Of a DNA stretch of 64,000 bases, positions 25,486 to 37,317 are shown in pieces. The stretch lies in assembly GCA_011799875.1 (NCBI GenBank), contig CM022302.1, positions 524,348,228 through 524,412,227 of the forward strand, in the 5' to 3' direction. Made by a program: the position numbers and the translations under genes. Position 1 is the first letter of the stretch; each line of letters begins with the position of its first letter. The stretch comes from Thinopyrum elongatum (taxonomy: Eukaryota; Streptophyta; Magnoliopsida; Poales; Poaceae). Under the pieces are notes generated by a model that saw nothing but the letters and a program-made list of their open reading frames with translations, did no database searches and was not told where the DNA came from.

Positions 25486-25532
25486 TTGGGTTGCCTCCCA
25501 ACAAGCGCTATTGTTTTATGCCCCTAGCTAGG
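25486..25532 (-). other. Conserved post-protease stem-loop, copy 1
   Basis: This is a 47-nt segment with an imperfect palindrome around AGCGCT and a TTGGG/CCCAA hairpin. It is nearly identical at 40093-40139 and 48561-48607 although the flanks have diverged. Confidence 0.7.
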
Positions 25533-25546
25533 CATATTGCATAGTT

Positions 25547-26570
25547 TCAAGTATTGTCATCTTTCATTTTGGTTCCATAGGTGGCCCTCATGATTGATTC
25601 ATATGGTGGCTTAATTCTAGTCCTAGGTAAGTGTTTCATACCCATCTTTAACGGAAACTGAAATTTAATATTCCCTTCTTTCATGTCAATCACGACACCT
25701 ATAATTCGTAAGAATGGTCTACTAAGTATTATGCGGCAAGACGGATTGCAATTAATGTCAAGTACAATAAAATCAACGGGCACATAGTTTCTATTTGCAA
25801 GAATAAGAACATCATTAATTCTACCCAAAGGCTTTTTAATAGTAGAATTCGCCAAGTGCAAATTAAGAGAACATTCATCTATATTGGTAAGACCTAGCAC
25901 ATCACATTGAGATTTTGGAATTGTGGAAACACTAGCACTCAAATCACATAAAGCATTGCACTCATAATTTATAATTTTAACTTTAACTGTAGGTTCCCAC
26001 TCATCCTATAATTTTCTAGGAATTGAAATCTCTAGTTTTAACTTTTCTTCTAAGGCTTTCATCATCGCTTCTACAATATGTTTAGTAAAAGCCTTGTTTT
26101 GTTCATAGGCGTTGGGTGAATTTAGCATGGATTGTAACAAAGAAATACGTTCAATCAAAGAACAACTATCACAATTAAAGTCTTTGTAATCCAAGAGAGT
26201 GGGCACATCACTAGTTAAAGTTTTTACCTCTTCAAACCCACTTTTACGAATTTTCTTATTAAGATTTTCACCCTCCGAATTATGGGGACGCCTTCTAGCT
26301 AAAGTAGACTCTTCTTCAGTCCTCTTATCATCAAGTTTTATTTTGCTAAACAAGGAATCAATAGAAGAAATACCAATCATTTTTAACATCTTCATCATTA
26401 CTACAAAAAAAATCATGAGGAATCGCTTTTTCTAAAAATTCTAGTTTAGCTCTTAGCATAGCGGTTCTTTTCTTACTCTCGTCCATGGAGACATCTGAAG
26501 CTTTAATTGATTCATTAATATCAATTTTGCGTGGCAAAATTTTAGCCTTAAGATTTTCCATGGATGATTT
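25547..26570 (-). pseudogene. Gypsy gag C-terminus and protease remnant
   Basis: Read leftwards, gag-linker sequence (DINESIKASDVSMDESKKRTA, then an ESTLARRRPHNSEG segment near 26280) leads into a protease. The catalytic motif DLSA (from DLGA) lies at 25934-25945, and the IILSRPFLRIIG region near 25695-25740 replaces the usual ILGRPFL. Stops lie near 26004 and 26335. It matches the Sabrina-like gag-protease at 40155-42236 and 46478-48546 but is more diverged. Mutated catalytic and flap motifs show it is dead. It ends at an inversion joint near 26570 with polymerase DNA on the other strand. Confidence 0.85.
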
Positions 26571-27420
26571 TCGTGAAAAGATTCTTGAGGTATTCATGGA
26601 TGATTTTTCCGTTTACGGAACCTCTTTTGATGATTGTTTAAGCAACCTTGATCGAGTTTTGCAGAGATGTGAAGACACTAATCTTGTCTTGAACTGGGAG
26701 AAGTGCCACTTTATGGTGAATGAAGGTATAGTCCTTGGGCATAAAATTTCTAAAAGAGGTATTGAAGTTGATAAAGCTAAAGTTGATGCAGTTGAGAAAA
26801 AGTCATGCCCTAAAGATATCAAAGGTATAAGAAGTTTCCTTGGTCATGCTGGTTTCTATAGAAGGTTCATAAAAGACTTCTCTAAAATTTCTAGCCCTCT
26901 TACTAATCTTTTGCAAAAAGATGTTCCATTTGTTTTTGACAATGATTGCGTAGAAGCCTTTGAAATACTTAAGAAAGTCTTAATCTCTGCACCCATTGTT
27001 CAACCACCTGATTGGAACCTACCCTTTGAAATTATGTGTGATGCTAGTAATTATGCTATTGGTGTTGTTCTAGGTCAAAGATTTGATAAGAAATTGAATG
27101 TTATTCATTATGCTAGTAAGACTTTGGATAGTGCTCAAAGAAGTTATGCCACAACTGAGAAAAAAATTACCAGTTGTGTTTGCATGTGATAAATTCAGAC
27201 CTTATATTGTTGATTCTAAAGTTACCATTCACACCAATCATGCTGCTATCAAATATCTAATGGAAAATAAAGATGGTAAACCTAGACTAATTTGGTGGGT
27301 TCTTTTATTACAAGAGTTTGATTTGCATATTGTTGTAGAAAAGGAGTTGAAAATCCTATAGCAGATAACTTGTCTAGGATGGAAAATGTTATTGATGACC
27401 CACTGCCTATTGATGGTCAT
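26571..27420 (+). pseudogene. Gypsy reverse transcriptase/RNase H fragment
   Basis: This fragment covers the second half of RT and the RNase H domain of an Athila-type Gypsy polymerase. The catalytic FMDD is at 26593-26604 in ILEVFMDDFSVYG. GHKISKRGIEVDKAKVDA and RSFLGHAGFYRRFIKDFSK follow, then the RNase H segments FEIMCDASNYAIGVVLGQ and [21 protein letters not shown] frameshift near 27165 separates the last RNase H part ([24 protein letters not shown]). The fingers and most of the palm of RT and all of the integrase are absent. This is presumably what an autonomous relative of the Sabrina/WHAM group carried. Confidence 0.9.
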
Positions 27421-27840
27421 TGCCATGAATAACATCATAACTATGCACTTTTCTATCAATTACCCAACAGTAAATTGTCTATCCACCGTATGTTATTGTT
27501 TCGAGAGAGAAGTCTCTAGTGAAAACTATGGCCCCCGGTCTAACTTAATCATATTACAAAAACCAAAATACCTTGCTACAATTTATTTACTTTTCTTTTG
27601 TATATCTACCAATATCAGTTTTTTTATTTGCAAGTAACGAGTACAAGGGGATTGACAACCCTCTTGCCCACGTTGGGTGCAAGTATTTACTCTTGTGTGT
27701 GAAGGTACTATTCACTAGGATTTGTGTGGTTCTCCTATTGGTTCGATACTTTTGGTTCTCACTGAGGGAAATAATTATCAGCTACTATATTGCTTCACCC
27801 TTCCTCTTCGGAAAAATCCCAACGCTACTCACAAGTAGCA
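27415..27840 (+). mobile_element. Sabrina-type LTR, 3' terminal fragment
   Basis: This is collinear with the ends of the LTRs at 44653-46239 and 51341-52896, including ATTTATTTACTTTTCTTTTG, GGGATTGACAACCC and the AAGTAGCA terminus at 27840. Confidence 0.8.
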
Positions 27841-29045
27841 GTGATACACACTCTTTGCTTTTCAACTTGTCAATATCTGTACTTTTGGACACATCATACT
27901 AAATTTGAGCTTCATGTCAAGGAACTTCCTGCGAAGAAACAAGGAAAACCATCTACTCTGAAGCTGAGCCAGAACACTACACCTACAAAATGTGATTCCC
28001 ACTTCAGACATATGGTAAGTATTTGTACTACCTTATTGCAAAAGCATTATGTTGGATTACTACGTTTCTTGTAGTATTAATGTTTACCAATTGATAAATC
28101 TGATACAAGCCTAAAGACAACATTGATAATCAATCCGGTGGAGACTTTCTTGAACCTACATGCACTACAAACAAAGATCCTACATCGAGTCTGACTGCAA
28201 AATAACAAATCGTAAGTACTGCCAAATTTGTAGGCTTCAAATGTATAGTCTGACAATACTTATTCAAACTATCAAACACTACTCTAATAGTGCTATCGAT
28301 CATATTGCAGAATGAATCGAGGTCAAGCATACACCATCAAAACTGCATGATACGGCAGAAATACCTGATGTAGAGGAAAAGAGCTCCTCAAGCCGTTACT
28401 TTCGAGCATGGGCGTCTCATCCTCCTCCAGGAAGAATTCATCCTCTCGTGAACACATCCGTGAGCTAGAACACATCATTGCAGAAGAAATCCACATCAGG
28501 AGGCAGATGCAAAAAAAGGCAAGTGATATGTTTCATTAAGAGCTGAATGAAATATATTTTTCCCAAATAGTAGAAATTAAAGAACTCAAGGAGAAACAGC
28601 CACAAGAGATTGAAGGTTTCAAGATGGATTAGCAGAAGAAATCCACTGTCTTTGAAAAAAGGTAAAGACATATGGAGGCAACGCTAAGTCACCTATTAAG
28701 AAATTCCACGCAGTCAGCACAAGACAACGTCTGAAAAACATCGATGGCCTCATGGTTATAGTCAACTTAATTTTACTTTGTTCGAGAATATGTCCTCTGC
28801 TTCTCCTTCTAAAATGTCAGGATTCACTTATAATAGAAGATCTGTTGCCAATGTTTGAATTCTCATATTCCAGCAAATCAAATTTTCAATCTATTTTCCT
28901 GAAATTACAAATTAAATACAGATTCACTGGCAAAATTAATAATACATGAATTACAACTTTTTTCTATGAGCGACGGTAATTGTGACGTAAATGCATGTTG
29001 TCAACAATGTCTGGTCCCACTTGTGAGCAGTCACGTCAGCATCTT
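27841..29045 (+). mobile_element. Probable CACTA transposon, left remaining part
   Basis: The assignment rests on the right-hand terminus at 60419-60569 and on similar subterminal text: CTATGAGCGACGGTAATTGTG near 28965 resembles CTATGACTGCGATTCGGTAA near 60439. Coding-like exons occur on the + strand. One near 27903-28014 ends in GGTAAGT, a good splice donor. Another near 28315-28520 follows TTGCAG and encodes a charged, coiled-coil-like stretch (REHIRELEHIIAEEIHIRR). These could be the end of a CACTA ORF, but no catalytic motif is visible. The left terminus is lost at the Gypsy LTR joint (27840). The right border at 29045 is where the LTR homology begins. Confidence 0.5.
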
Positions 29046-30023
29046 CGGGCTGCGGCTATAAATAGCCACCCCGCTCCAACGTTGTCCGTTGGCTGCTCCG
29101 CTTGAGATTTCTCAGAAGATTGATTTGAGCAACCCCTCTCCGAGTGATTTGAGTTTAAGATCCACTTAGAGAGAAATCAAAAGCCCAAACTTAGATAGTG
29201 GTTTAGCATCACAGTAGTTCTGAGTGAGAGTTCTTGTACCTATTACTCTTGAGAGCTGCACACTCTCTAGACGGATAGGTCTCGGCTTCGAGTGATGAAG
29301 AGTTGTTGTCTTCACCGAGCCTGATCTTCAGCAACCAAGAGTGATTGTGGTTTGCGAAGGTCGACTGAAGGTTTGGAGATCGCCGACAAGGATCTACCAT
29401 GAGTGAAATCAACTTGAGTCTGATCAGCTCTGTGTTGAAGGAGAATAGGGTGAATAGAGTTTATCTTCCGCGTAAAGTCATAGCCCCTCCAACCAGACGT
29501 AGCCCTTTGGCAGAAGGGTGAATTGGTCTACCAAATCTCTCTGTCGCCATCGAGCACCACTGGTTATTTCTATTCTACTGCATTTCCTTCAGTAGTTCTT
29601 ATTCGTGCTCTGTGCCGATAGATTTCTTGATCAGTCTGTACTGTTATCATCATACCGTGAGTCTGTATTCTTCCCTGTTCTTTGTCATCACCTGTATTTA
29701 TTCGTTACCATCCTATACCTTTTTTTTACTTGTGAAATCTGTGAGCAGCAGTTTGTTCAGTATCTGTCATGTTGTGTCTTATCCTGTTACATCTGTTTGC
29801 TTGTTGCATAACCCTCGTTGTTGTTAAACCTGTGATCTATCAAGCTCGTACCATTGTCAATGCTTTTCTCGAAGAATATGCTTCTGACAAAGAAGACTGA
29901 TTCAATATATTTCCTTCAACACTCTATTCCACTGCTGTGATTGGGTTAAGTTTCAAAGCTTTCGAAAGAAAATTTGAATCTCCCATTCACCCCCCTCTGG
30001 TCGATATACTCTCGGTCCTAACA
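29046..30023 (+). mobile_element. 5'-truncated 5' LTR of the Copia-like element
   Basis: It matches the 3' LTR from GGCTGCGGCTATAAATAGCC (29049 here, 55509 there) to the CCTAACA end. The first 0.66 kb is missing and CACTA-like sequence stands in its place. A TATA box (CTATAAATAG) lies at 29056-29065 and is kept in both LTRs. Confidence 0.85.
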
Positions 30024-30025
30024 AT

Positions 30026-30037
30026 TGGTATCAGCGC
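30026..30037 (+). other. Primer-binding site, tRNA-Met-like
   Basis: TGGTATCAGCGC differs in one base from the standard initiator Met tRNA complement and begins two bases after the LTR. Confidence 0.8.
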
Positions 30038-30084
30038 AAGTACTCTCTATCTCTGTTTATTAAAGGTCTAACATCCTTGCAGTT

Positions 30085-32526
30085 TTGAGTATGTCGCTTG
30101 CAGGTAGATCCTCGCACTCTGAAAGGTTTCCCATCTTTGATGGAAATGACTATCTATACTGGAAGGAACGAATGAGAATCAGAATTCAAGCTGTCAACTA
30201 TGATCTGTGGCAGATTGTGGAAGATGGCTACACCATTCAGCAACCAAATGATCTGTCTTCCGATGATAAAGCAAATCTGCAGTTGGATGCTCAAGCAAAA
30301 GATATCATCTGTGGTAGTCTATTAAAAGACATTTTCCTTCGGTTCCACAGGCTCAACACAGCAAAGCAAATTTGGGATGCTCTTAACAGTGCCCATGAAG
30401 AATTTGTCGCTCGATCAGATCCTCACACTAAAATGCTTTGAGCTATGTTCACTGGATTCAGAGGCCTTCGTAAAGAAAGTGTCATGGAACTCACTGATCG
30501 ATTGACAAGCATTGTCGAAAGATTACATCAGCGAGGAGTAACTGATATCACCGATAGAGATGTAGTCAACAAGCTTCTGAGTGCACTTGATGAATCCTTC
30601 GATCCCATTGTGTCTGAAATCTAACAAAGACCTGACTATGAAGAGCTTCACTATGTCGAGGTCATGACACTGCTGTCCATTCATGAAGAAAAGATGGAGC
30701 TGGAAAATGTTAATCAAGAATCTTCTTCGAAAGGTGAAGGAGAAATTCTCGCAAACTATGGCAGTTCAGAAGAACAAGAAGATGTCGAGAATCAACACAC
30801 CATCACCAGAGAACTAGAGATGCTCACTCAAAGGCTAAGTGATGTAAAAAGGCACAATCTCTATCTCACAAACAATGATGAGCCTGAATCATCTAGAAGA
30901 AGACTGCCTCCGAAAGATATGAAGTGCTTCAAGTGCAAGTTATACGGCCATGTCATCGCTGATTGCCCTGGTTGGGAAGGAAAACCTAGCAGCAGATGGA
31001 AATACCTTCACTGCAGTGGTTTTACTCGAATGGATCGTCATACTATGCTCTCGAAGGAAATTGCAACTTCTTCTTCTTCTTCGACGAGACCAGTCACTGA
31101 TGTGAAAGCCAGAGCAGTCATCGAATCAAATATGAAGAGGATGTCATGGCTAAACAGAGCATATGCGGATTTGACAGTGGACTCAGAAGAAAAAGCTACT
31201 AACACTGAATCAGATGATGAAGAACTCTACAAAAGGATTGGTAGAAGTAATGCATATGTTGCCATTGAATCATCGAAGAACTTCAGCGAATCAAATACTG
31301 ATGATGATGCTTCAAGTGGTGATGATTCAAGCATTGATGAACAAGTCGCTTTCTGTCTCATGGCAAAATCATCAAAGGATCAGGTATCATCAAAACACCT
31401 AAGATCCATGAACTAATATTCTCCTGAATATATATCCTATGCCAAGCTGGTCAAGATTGCAAAATCCCAACATGATGAACTTGAAGAAATCTCAGGAAAA
31501 CTAAAGGATTACTGGTCGAAGAGATGGAGAAGAATCAAAAGTTGATTGAAGAGCAAGATGCTTTTTCATCAACTATTGATGATCTCACCATTCGATATGA
31601 CTCACTTTCAGTTGACTACAAGGGTTTATCAAATGAACTCCTCAACAGGAATCAGGAACTCATGTCATTGAAAGAGTCTCATAACGAGCTGGTTTTAGAG
31701 AAAGCTTCTCTCTTCGCCGAGCAATCTGTTCAAATTCCTGATGGTTTTGTTCCCCGTGCTTAAAATGTCTAGAACGTAGCAATGCTGAATCTCATGCTGA
31801 AACTTCTAAAGCTGCTAAAAGGAATATTGCTATGAAACTTCTAAACTTCTAAAGCCGCTACTGATCCCTCTTCCGATGATTTTGCTGCTATTACTGAAGA
31901 AAATTACAGGTTAAAGGGCTTACTTGAGACTGGAATGCTAAGGAGCCTAAAAGGGCATCAAACCTTATGTGATGTGCTCAAGAAGTCCATTCTTCACAAA
32001 AATCCTCAGAAGGAAGGATTAGGTTTCGAAAAGAAACTTAATGTGGATGGATCCTATTGGACTCCCGAACAATATCCTCGAACGACTTGGGTCCATGCGA
32101 AGAGTAAAACTCTCAAACCTAAAACTTTAACTGGTTATCTTTCGCCCATTTCTGTTGATACTGACGAGTCAAATGACTTAAATTATAAACTCTTCAAGCA
32201 ACATAATGGTAAGGTTTTTGCTCGATATGTTGGAACTAACTGCAGGGCAAGTTCACCCAAGAAGCAAATTTGGGTAAAGAAGTGCACCGTTGAAAATTTA
32301 GCTGTTACTGCTAACCTGACTTTGCAGGATAATCATCGACGAGGAAATGGTTATCATTCCAAGTCTACTCGAATATCATTCTCAAAACAACTTCAATGCC
32401 TATTCATATGATTATTATCATAATGCACAGGTGTCTCGCAGGACTCAACGAAGAAATATTCCAAGCAAGGCAAAGCAGATGATATACTCACCTCCTACAC
32501 AAGTGTGGGTAGTGCAGAAAAACTAA
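30085..32526 (+). pseudogene. Copia-type gag with zinc knuckle and coiled coil
   Basis: This is a gag of about 800 codons, with the start at the ATG 47 bases after the primer site. Residues 14-30 carry the DUF4219-like FPIFDGNDYLYWKERM. The UBN2-type core follows, and a CX2CX4HX4C zinc knuckle (CFKCKLYGHVIADC) lies at 30925-30966 (about residue 281). After it come an acidic Ser/Asp-rich part, a coiled coil (31450-31740) and a C-terminal region with GLGFEKKLNVDGSYW and PRTTWVHAK near 32010-32100. Stops at 30439-30441 and 30622-30624 and several frameshifts (near 31500, 31755, 31850 and 32300) inactivate it. The last part ends VWVVQKN-stop at 32526, where a SIRE/Maximus-like element would continue into protease. 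Here nothing of pol follows. Confidence 0.82.
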
Positions 32527-32954
32527 TCACCTCTTGCAAGAAACCCCCTCAGGGATATCTCATGTTTATCTCAAGCCCTGAGATCAATTATTGTTGGTGC
32601 TTATCTCTCTGAGTTTTTTCTCGTAATGTTTGTGTTCTTGTTTGATAGTTTTGTGTTTCAAGTCTGTTCTCTTTCTGGTTTGTTCTAGGTTCATCGTGTC
32701 ATAAACATGCAACCTGATCTGAAGAAGATTTCACTCCTACGTCCTTGGTTGCGAATGAAATCAACTTCAATTTTTCATCTGTTTTGGCGCTTGCGCTTCC
32801 TCAAACCTTTCGGCATCTAGTTCAGTTATCGAGATTTTCGCAGGAAACGGCTGACACATGCCCACAATCTCTTGATCGTGATCCCGTCTGTTGAATGTGG
32901 AACGTCCCGAGTTTTTCGTCTATAGATCTCGGAGTGGGTGGTTTGTCCCTCAGG

Positions 32955-32963
32955 CTATATAAA
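32955..32963 (+). promoter_or_regulatory. Internal TATA box for the second transcription unit
   Basis: CTATATAAA is followed by a pyrimidine-rich leader (CTCTCTGGGTCTCTTCTTCC) and GC-rich sequence up to a splice donor at 33120. This looks like a normal plant core promoter inside the element, separate from the LTR promoter. Confidence 0.65.
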
Positions 32964-33119
32964 CCCCCTCTCTGGGTCTCTTCTTCCTTAGCTCTTTCTC
33001 TGTTTGGCCTCAAACCCTACTCTCGCTCTCCTCCCGAGCCCGAGCTCGAAGTAGCGTCGATGTCAAGCCTCGCCGTGCAACTCCGGCGGAGCTCCATCAC
33101 CGTTGGTTGCGCCAGTGCG

Positions 33120-33535
33120 GTAACTCTTCTTTTCCCGTACTTTCATAGTCGATCTGTCTCGCCAAGTTAGGGCATTCAGATCTAGAACTTGCTATATTCC
33201 CTTCCTATTCTAGGGCAGTTCATCTCGTCACCTTTTATCGTGTGTTATTTTCTTGCGGTAGATCTTTAGGATTCACTAAGACTTGACTTGTACGGTTTGT
33301 AGTTGTTCCTCGTACTAGTCTCTTGAATCTAGGGTTCACTGTGTATACATCGAAAGATTAGTGGAATGGTTATGTTGTCTTATGGCATATTGCAATTCTC
33401 TCGACGATATCTTGCGAGTGTATATCTTGGATCCCATGCTCCTTCCGAAAACTTATCTGTTTTGAGTTAAAATCCTTCTGTGCATGTTTGCGACTTCTTC
33501 CTGTGTTTTCTTTCGTATTTGCATTTTTCGCTCAG
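33120..33535 (+). other. Putative 416-nt intron in the 5' leader of the second ORF
   Basis: The donor is GCG|GTAACT at 33120 and the acceptor is TCGCTCAG at 33535 after a T-rich tract. The composition falls from GC-rich before the donor to T-rich inside, and the coding sequence starts 8 nt after the acceptor. The prediction rests on these signals only. Confidence 0.55.
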
Positions 33536-35771
33536 GAGTGGTCATGGCAAATAGTTAGGATAAGCATTATGGGTCAGAGGAAGATATTCCACAGCAACCA
33601 CGTGTGGCTGACAAGGCAAAGATAGTTGAAAGAAAATCTGCAAAACCGCCAAGAGCACCGAAGAAAAATGTCGAATCAGAATCTGCTGAAGAAGATGATG
33701 ATGTTCCCTCAGCTCAAAGTCAGCCAGAGGATGAGCTTGTCACAGACTCCAAAACCATGTTCTCTGATGGAAATCCCAAAAAGGGTGGCCGCGGAAGAGA
33801 AAGGAATACTGCGGCTGAAATGTCTGATCAGGAAACATACAAGACTCCACCTGGAGTAGGAACTGCTCAGGAAAGGAACAACATGCTGCAAAAGATTCGC
33901 CGTCATTGGGCGAAGAAATGGTTTAATTATGAGAACATCCGAAGGAAATACCAGATCCTATTTGCATTCACTCCACCCTGGAATGATTGCATTGTAGATG
34001 GCTGCCTTGGGCAGGACGATGAAAAAGTAAGGCCCGCACTGCCACCCAACGCTCATATTGATTCCTTGAAAACCATAGCTGATTTTCCCGAAGAGGTTGC
34101 AAAAAGGGAATAGGCCAAGGCCAAGTGTGAGGCAAGACTCGCGAAGAAAAATCAAGTGGAACAGCGAAATGTTGAATTGACTCAACAAGATGTGCTAGAG
34201 AAGAAGGAAAGGGCATCTGCCCGAAAAGAAAAGAAGAAGAGGAAATCTATTTCCCCTCGAGCTCAGAAGAAGTCTGTTGCAAGTAAATCTAGAAAGGTTG
34301 CTTCTGCCTCGTCTGATGAGGATTCATCCGATGATAATGCTGGCGAAGAAATTCCAATGTATGATCAAAAGGCACTGCTTGATAAGCCATACCAACCCCA
34401 TCTCCAGCAAAGATTTCGCCACTAGTGAGATCTTCACCAAGACTTGCTCCCATCCCCTCAGAAAAACCTTCGGGTTCTGCTGCCCCAGTGGCGAAGAGAA
34501 AGATGATTGCTGATGAAAAAGCTACTGCTCCTGCCAAGAAGGCGAAGAAAATCATTCCTGCTTCCACAGAGGAATATGACTTTGATCTTATATTTGACAT
34601 CATTGAAGGTGCATCCTATGAAGCAAATCCAGCTGAGTTGAGCAGTTTGGGTCTGCCTAAAGATGTTACCAAGATGGTAGCAAAGCACTTCTCTGAGCTG
34701 AGAGAAATCACCAAGGAACTCAATCAAGCTATCGATGATAAGAAGCTTCTTGAGAAAATGAGAAGGGAAGCTAAATCGGATTCTGAAAGAAAAGATGTGA
34801 ACAAGGCAATTCTCGAGATCACCAAAGTGCTCACTACCATGAGAAATAACAAGATTGATTGGCACTCCAGGGTGAAGATGGATGTCTCTCAGCTTTGTGA
34901 TCGAAGGAATGATGAGCTGAAGCGTCAAGATCTTGCTCGACGCAGAGAAAGAGAAGAAAAACGTCAGAGAGCTCAGGCTAGAGCCAATAAGCCGAAAGAA
35001 ATCAAGGATCGTCATATCCAATAAGTGACTTCTGACGCACCCATTGATACGAGTGCCCCACTACAACAGATTCCACCATCCCCTTGTCCCGAGGAAGTTT
35101 CTGAACAACAGTCTGTTCCTGCGACAGTAATCATTCCTACCCCAGTTGAACAAGAAGCTGATGTTGTGGACATGTATCTTGTCAATCCTGATGAAGTGAA
35201 TGTTGTGCCCGAGCAAAATGCTGCCGAAGAAAGGATTGATGAAGAGATTAAGTTGGAAAAGGCAACTTCATCGCCTTTGAAGGGAACACAACCTGAACCC
35301 TCTGGATCCACCAAGGAGGGTGAGAAGGTTGAGGGGGAGCTAATCGCTTCCCAAGGTAATATCCCTACGGTCCCCTCATCTGGTGCTCCTGCTCCGATGG
35401 AGGTTGACCCTGCTCCTAGCTCTTTGGCTTCACAACCAGAGCAGGAAGAGAAGACATTTGAAGAGCCCATGGCTCCCGAAGAGAAAGGACAAGAAGTGAC
35501 ACCACCAGTTTTACCACACCAGGTTGTACCACCAGTGTTGCCTCAGCAGACTGAAGGAGATCAAGTTGTGACTCAAGAGTCTGAAAAGATTGTTGTGCCA
35601 CACCCATAGTTGTGACCTCACCGAAAGAAAAGGCCCTAGTGCCTCATTCTGAGAAAGCCGCTGAAGGAGTTCCAGCGAACAAAAATTACGGCCCGACTAG
35701 TGATTCTATGCCATCTTCCTCAGAAAAGGTGTCAAAGCGTCTTGCTCCATTGAAGCCCACTGATGAGAATG

Positions 35772-37317
35772 TGCTACTTCTTGAGCTTGTGTTGGTTTTT
35801 CCCTTGAAGAGGAAAGGGTGATGCAGCATAGTAGAGATAAGTATTTCCCTCAATTAAGAACCAAGGTATCAATCCAGTAGGAGAAGAACGCACAAATCAC
35901 CAAGACCTGCACAAACAATCAAACGCTTGCCCCCAATGCAATAAAGGGGTTGTCAATGCCTTCACGGTCAATTGCAAAGGTGAGATCTGACAGAGATAGA
36001 TAAACAAAAGATAAAATATTTTTGGATTTTTTTGTATATAGATCTGAAAATAAAAGATTGCAAAATAGTAGATCGGAAAGTAATATGATGGAAAATAGAC
36101 CCGGGGGCCATAGGTTTCACTAGAGGCTTCTCTCATGAAGGCAAATAATACGGTGGGTGAACAAATTATTGTCGAGCAATTGATAGAAAAGCGCAAAGTT
36201 ATGACGATATCCAAGGCAAAGATTATGCAACGTTCGTGTCAAGTAGACTGACTCCTGCCTGCATCTACTACTATTACTCAACACATCGACCGCTATCCAG
36301 CATGCATCTAGAGTATTAAGTTCATAAAGAACGGAGTAACGCCTTAAGTAAGATGACATGATGTAGAGGAATAAACTCAAGCAATATGATGTAAACCCCA
36401 TCTTTTTATCCTCGATGGCAACAATACAATACGTGCCTCGCTACCCCTACTTTGTCAATGGGTGAGGACACCGCAAGATTGAACTCAGAGCCAAGCACTT
36501 CTCCCATTGCAAGGAAAACCAATCTAGTTGGCCAAACCAAACCGATAATTCAAAGAGAAATACAAAGATATCAAATCATGCATATAAGAATTCAGAGAAG
36601 ATTCAAATAATATTCATAGATAAGCTGATCATAAATCCACAATTCATCGGATCTCGACAAACACACCGCAAAAGAAGATTACATCGGATAGATCTCCAAG
36701 AACATCGAGGAGAACATGGTATTGAGAATCAAAGAGAGAGAAGAAGCCATCTAGCTACTAGCTATGGACCCGTAGGTCTGAGGTAAACTACTCACGCTTC
36801 ATCGGACGGGCACTGGTGTTGATGTAGAAGCCCTCCGTGATCGAATCTCCCTCCGGCAGGATGCCGGAAATGGCCCCAAGATGGGATCTCATGGGAACAG
36901 AAGGTTGCGGCGGTGGAAAAGTGTTTTCGTGGATGCCTCTGGTGGTTCTGGAGTATATGTGAATATATAGGAGGAAGATCTAGGCCAGGGGAGTCACGAG
37001 GGGCCCACAAGGCAGGGCGCGCCCTCCACCCTTGTCGCCGCCTCATGGCTCTTCTGGCTTGGACTCCAAGTCCCCTGGGTGTCTTCTTGTCCAAGAAAAA
37101 TCATCGTGAAGTTTTATTCTGTTTGGACTCCGTTTGGTATTCCTTTTCTGCGAGGCTAAAAAACAAGGAAAAAACAGAAACTGGCACTGGGCTCTAGATT
37201 AATAAGTTAGTCACAAAAATAATATAAAAAAGCATATTAATGCATATAAAACATCCAAAATAGATAATATAATAGCATGGAACAATCAAAAATTATAGAT
37301 ACGTTGGAGACATATCA
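35772..37317 (-). mobile_element. 3' LTR of the - strand Sabrina-like element
   Basis: This LTR is 1546 bp. It lacks a stretch of about 25 bp (second GCGCGCCC block near 43727-43752) and a 12-bp stretch near 42921 that its partner carries. A TATA box read on the - strand (CTATATATT) lies near 36962-36970. Confidence 0.9.

Larger units (their letters stand above)
25145..27840. mobile_element. Rearranged Athila-type Gypsy remnant with an internal inversion joint
   Basis: Three parts are joined. 25145-26570 is gag, protease and following non-coding DNA read on the - strand. 26571-27414 is reverse transcriptase and RNase H on the + strand. 27415-27840 is the last 0.43 kb of a Sabrina-type LTR on the + strand, ending ACTCACAAGTAGCA. 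The RT/LTR joint lies in a shared CATTGCC. No TSD can be matched because the left end is lost. It is the only Gypsy polymerase DNA in the window. Confidence 0.8.
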
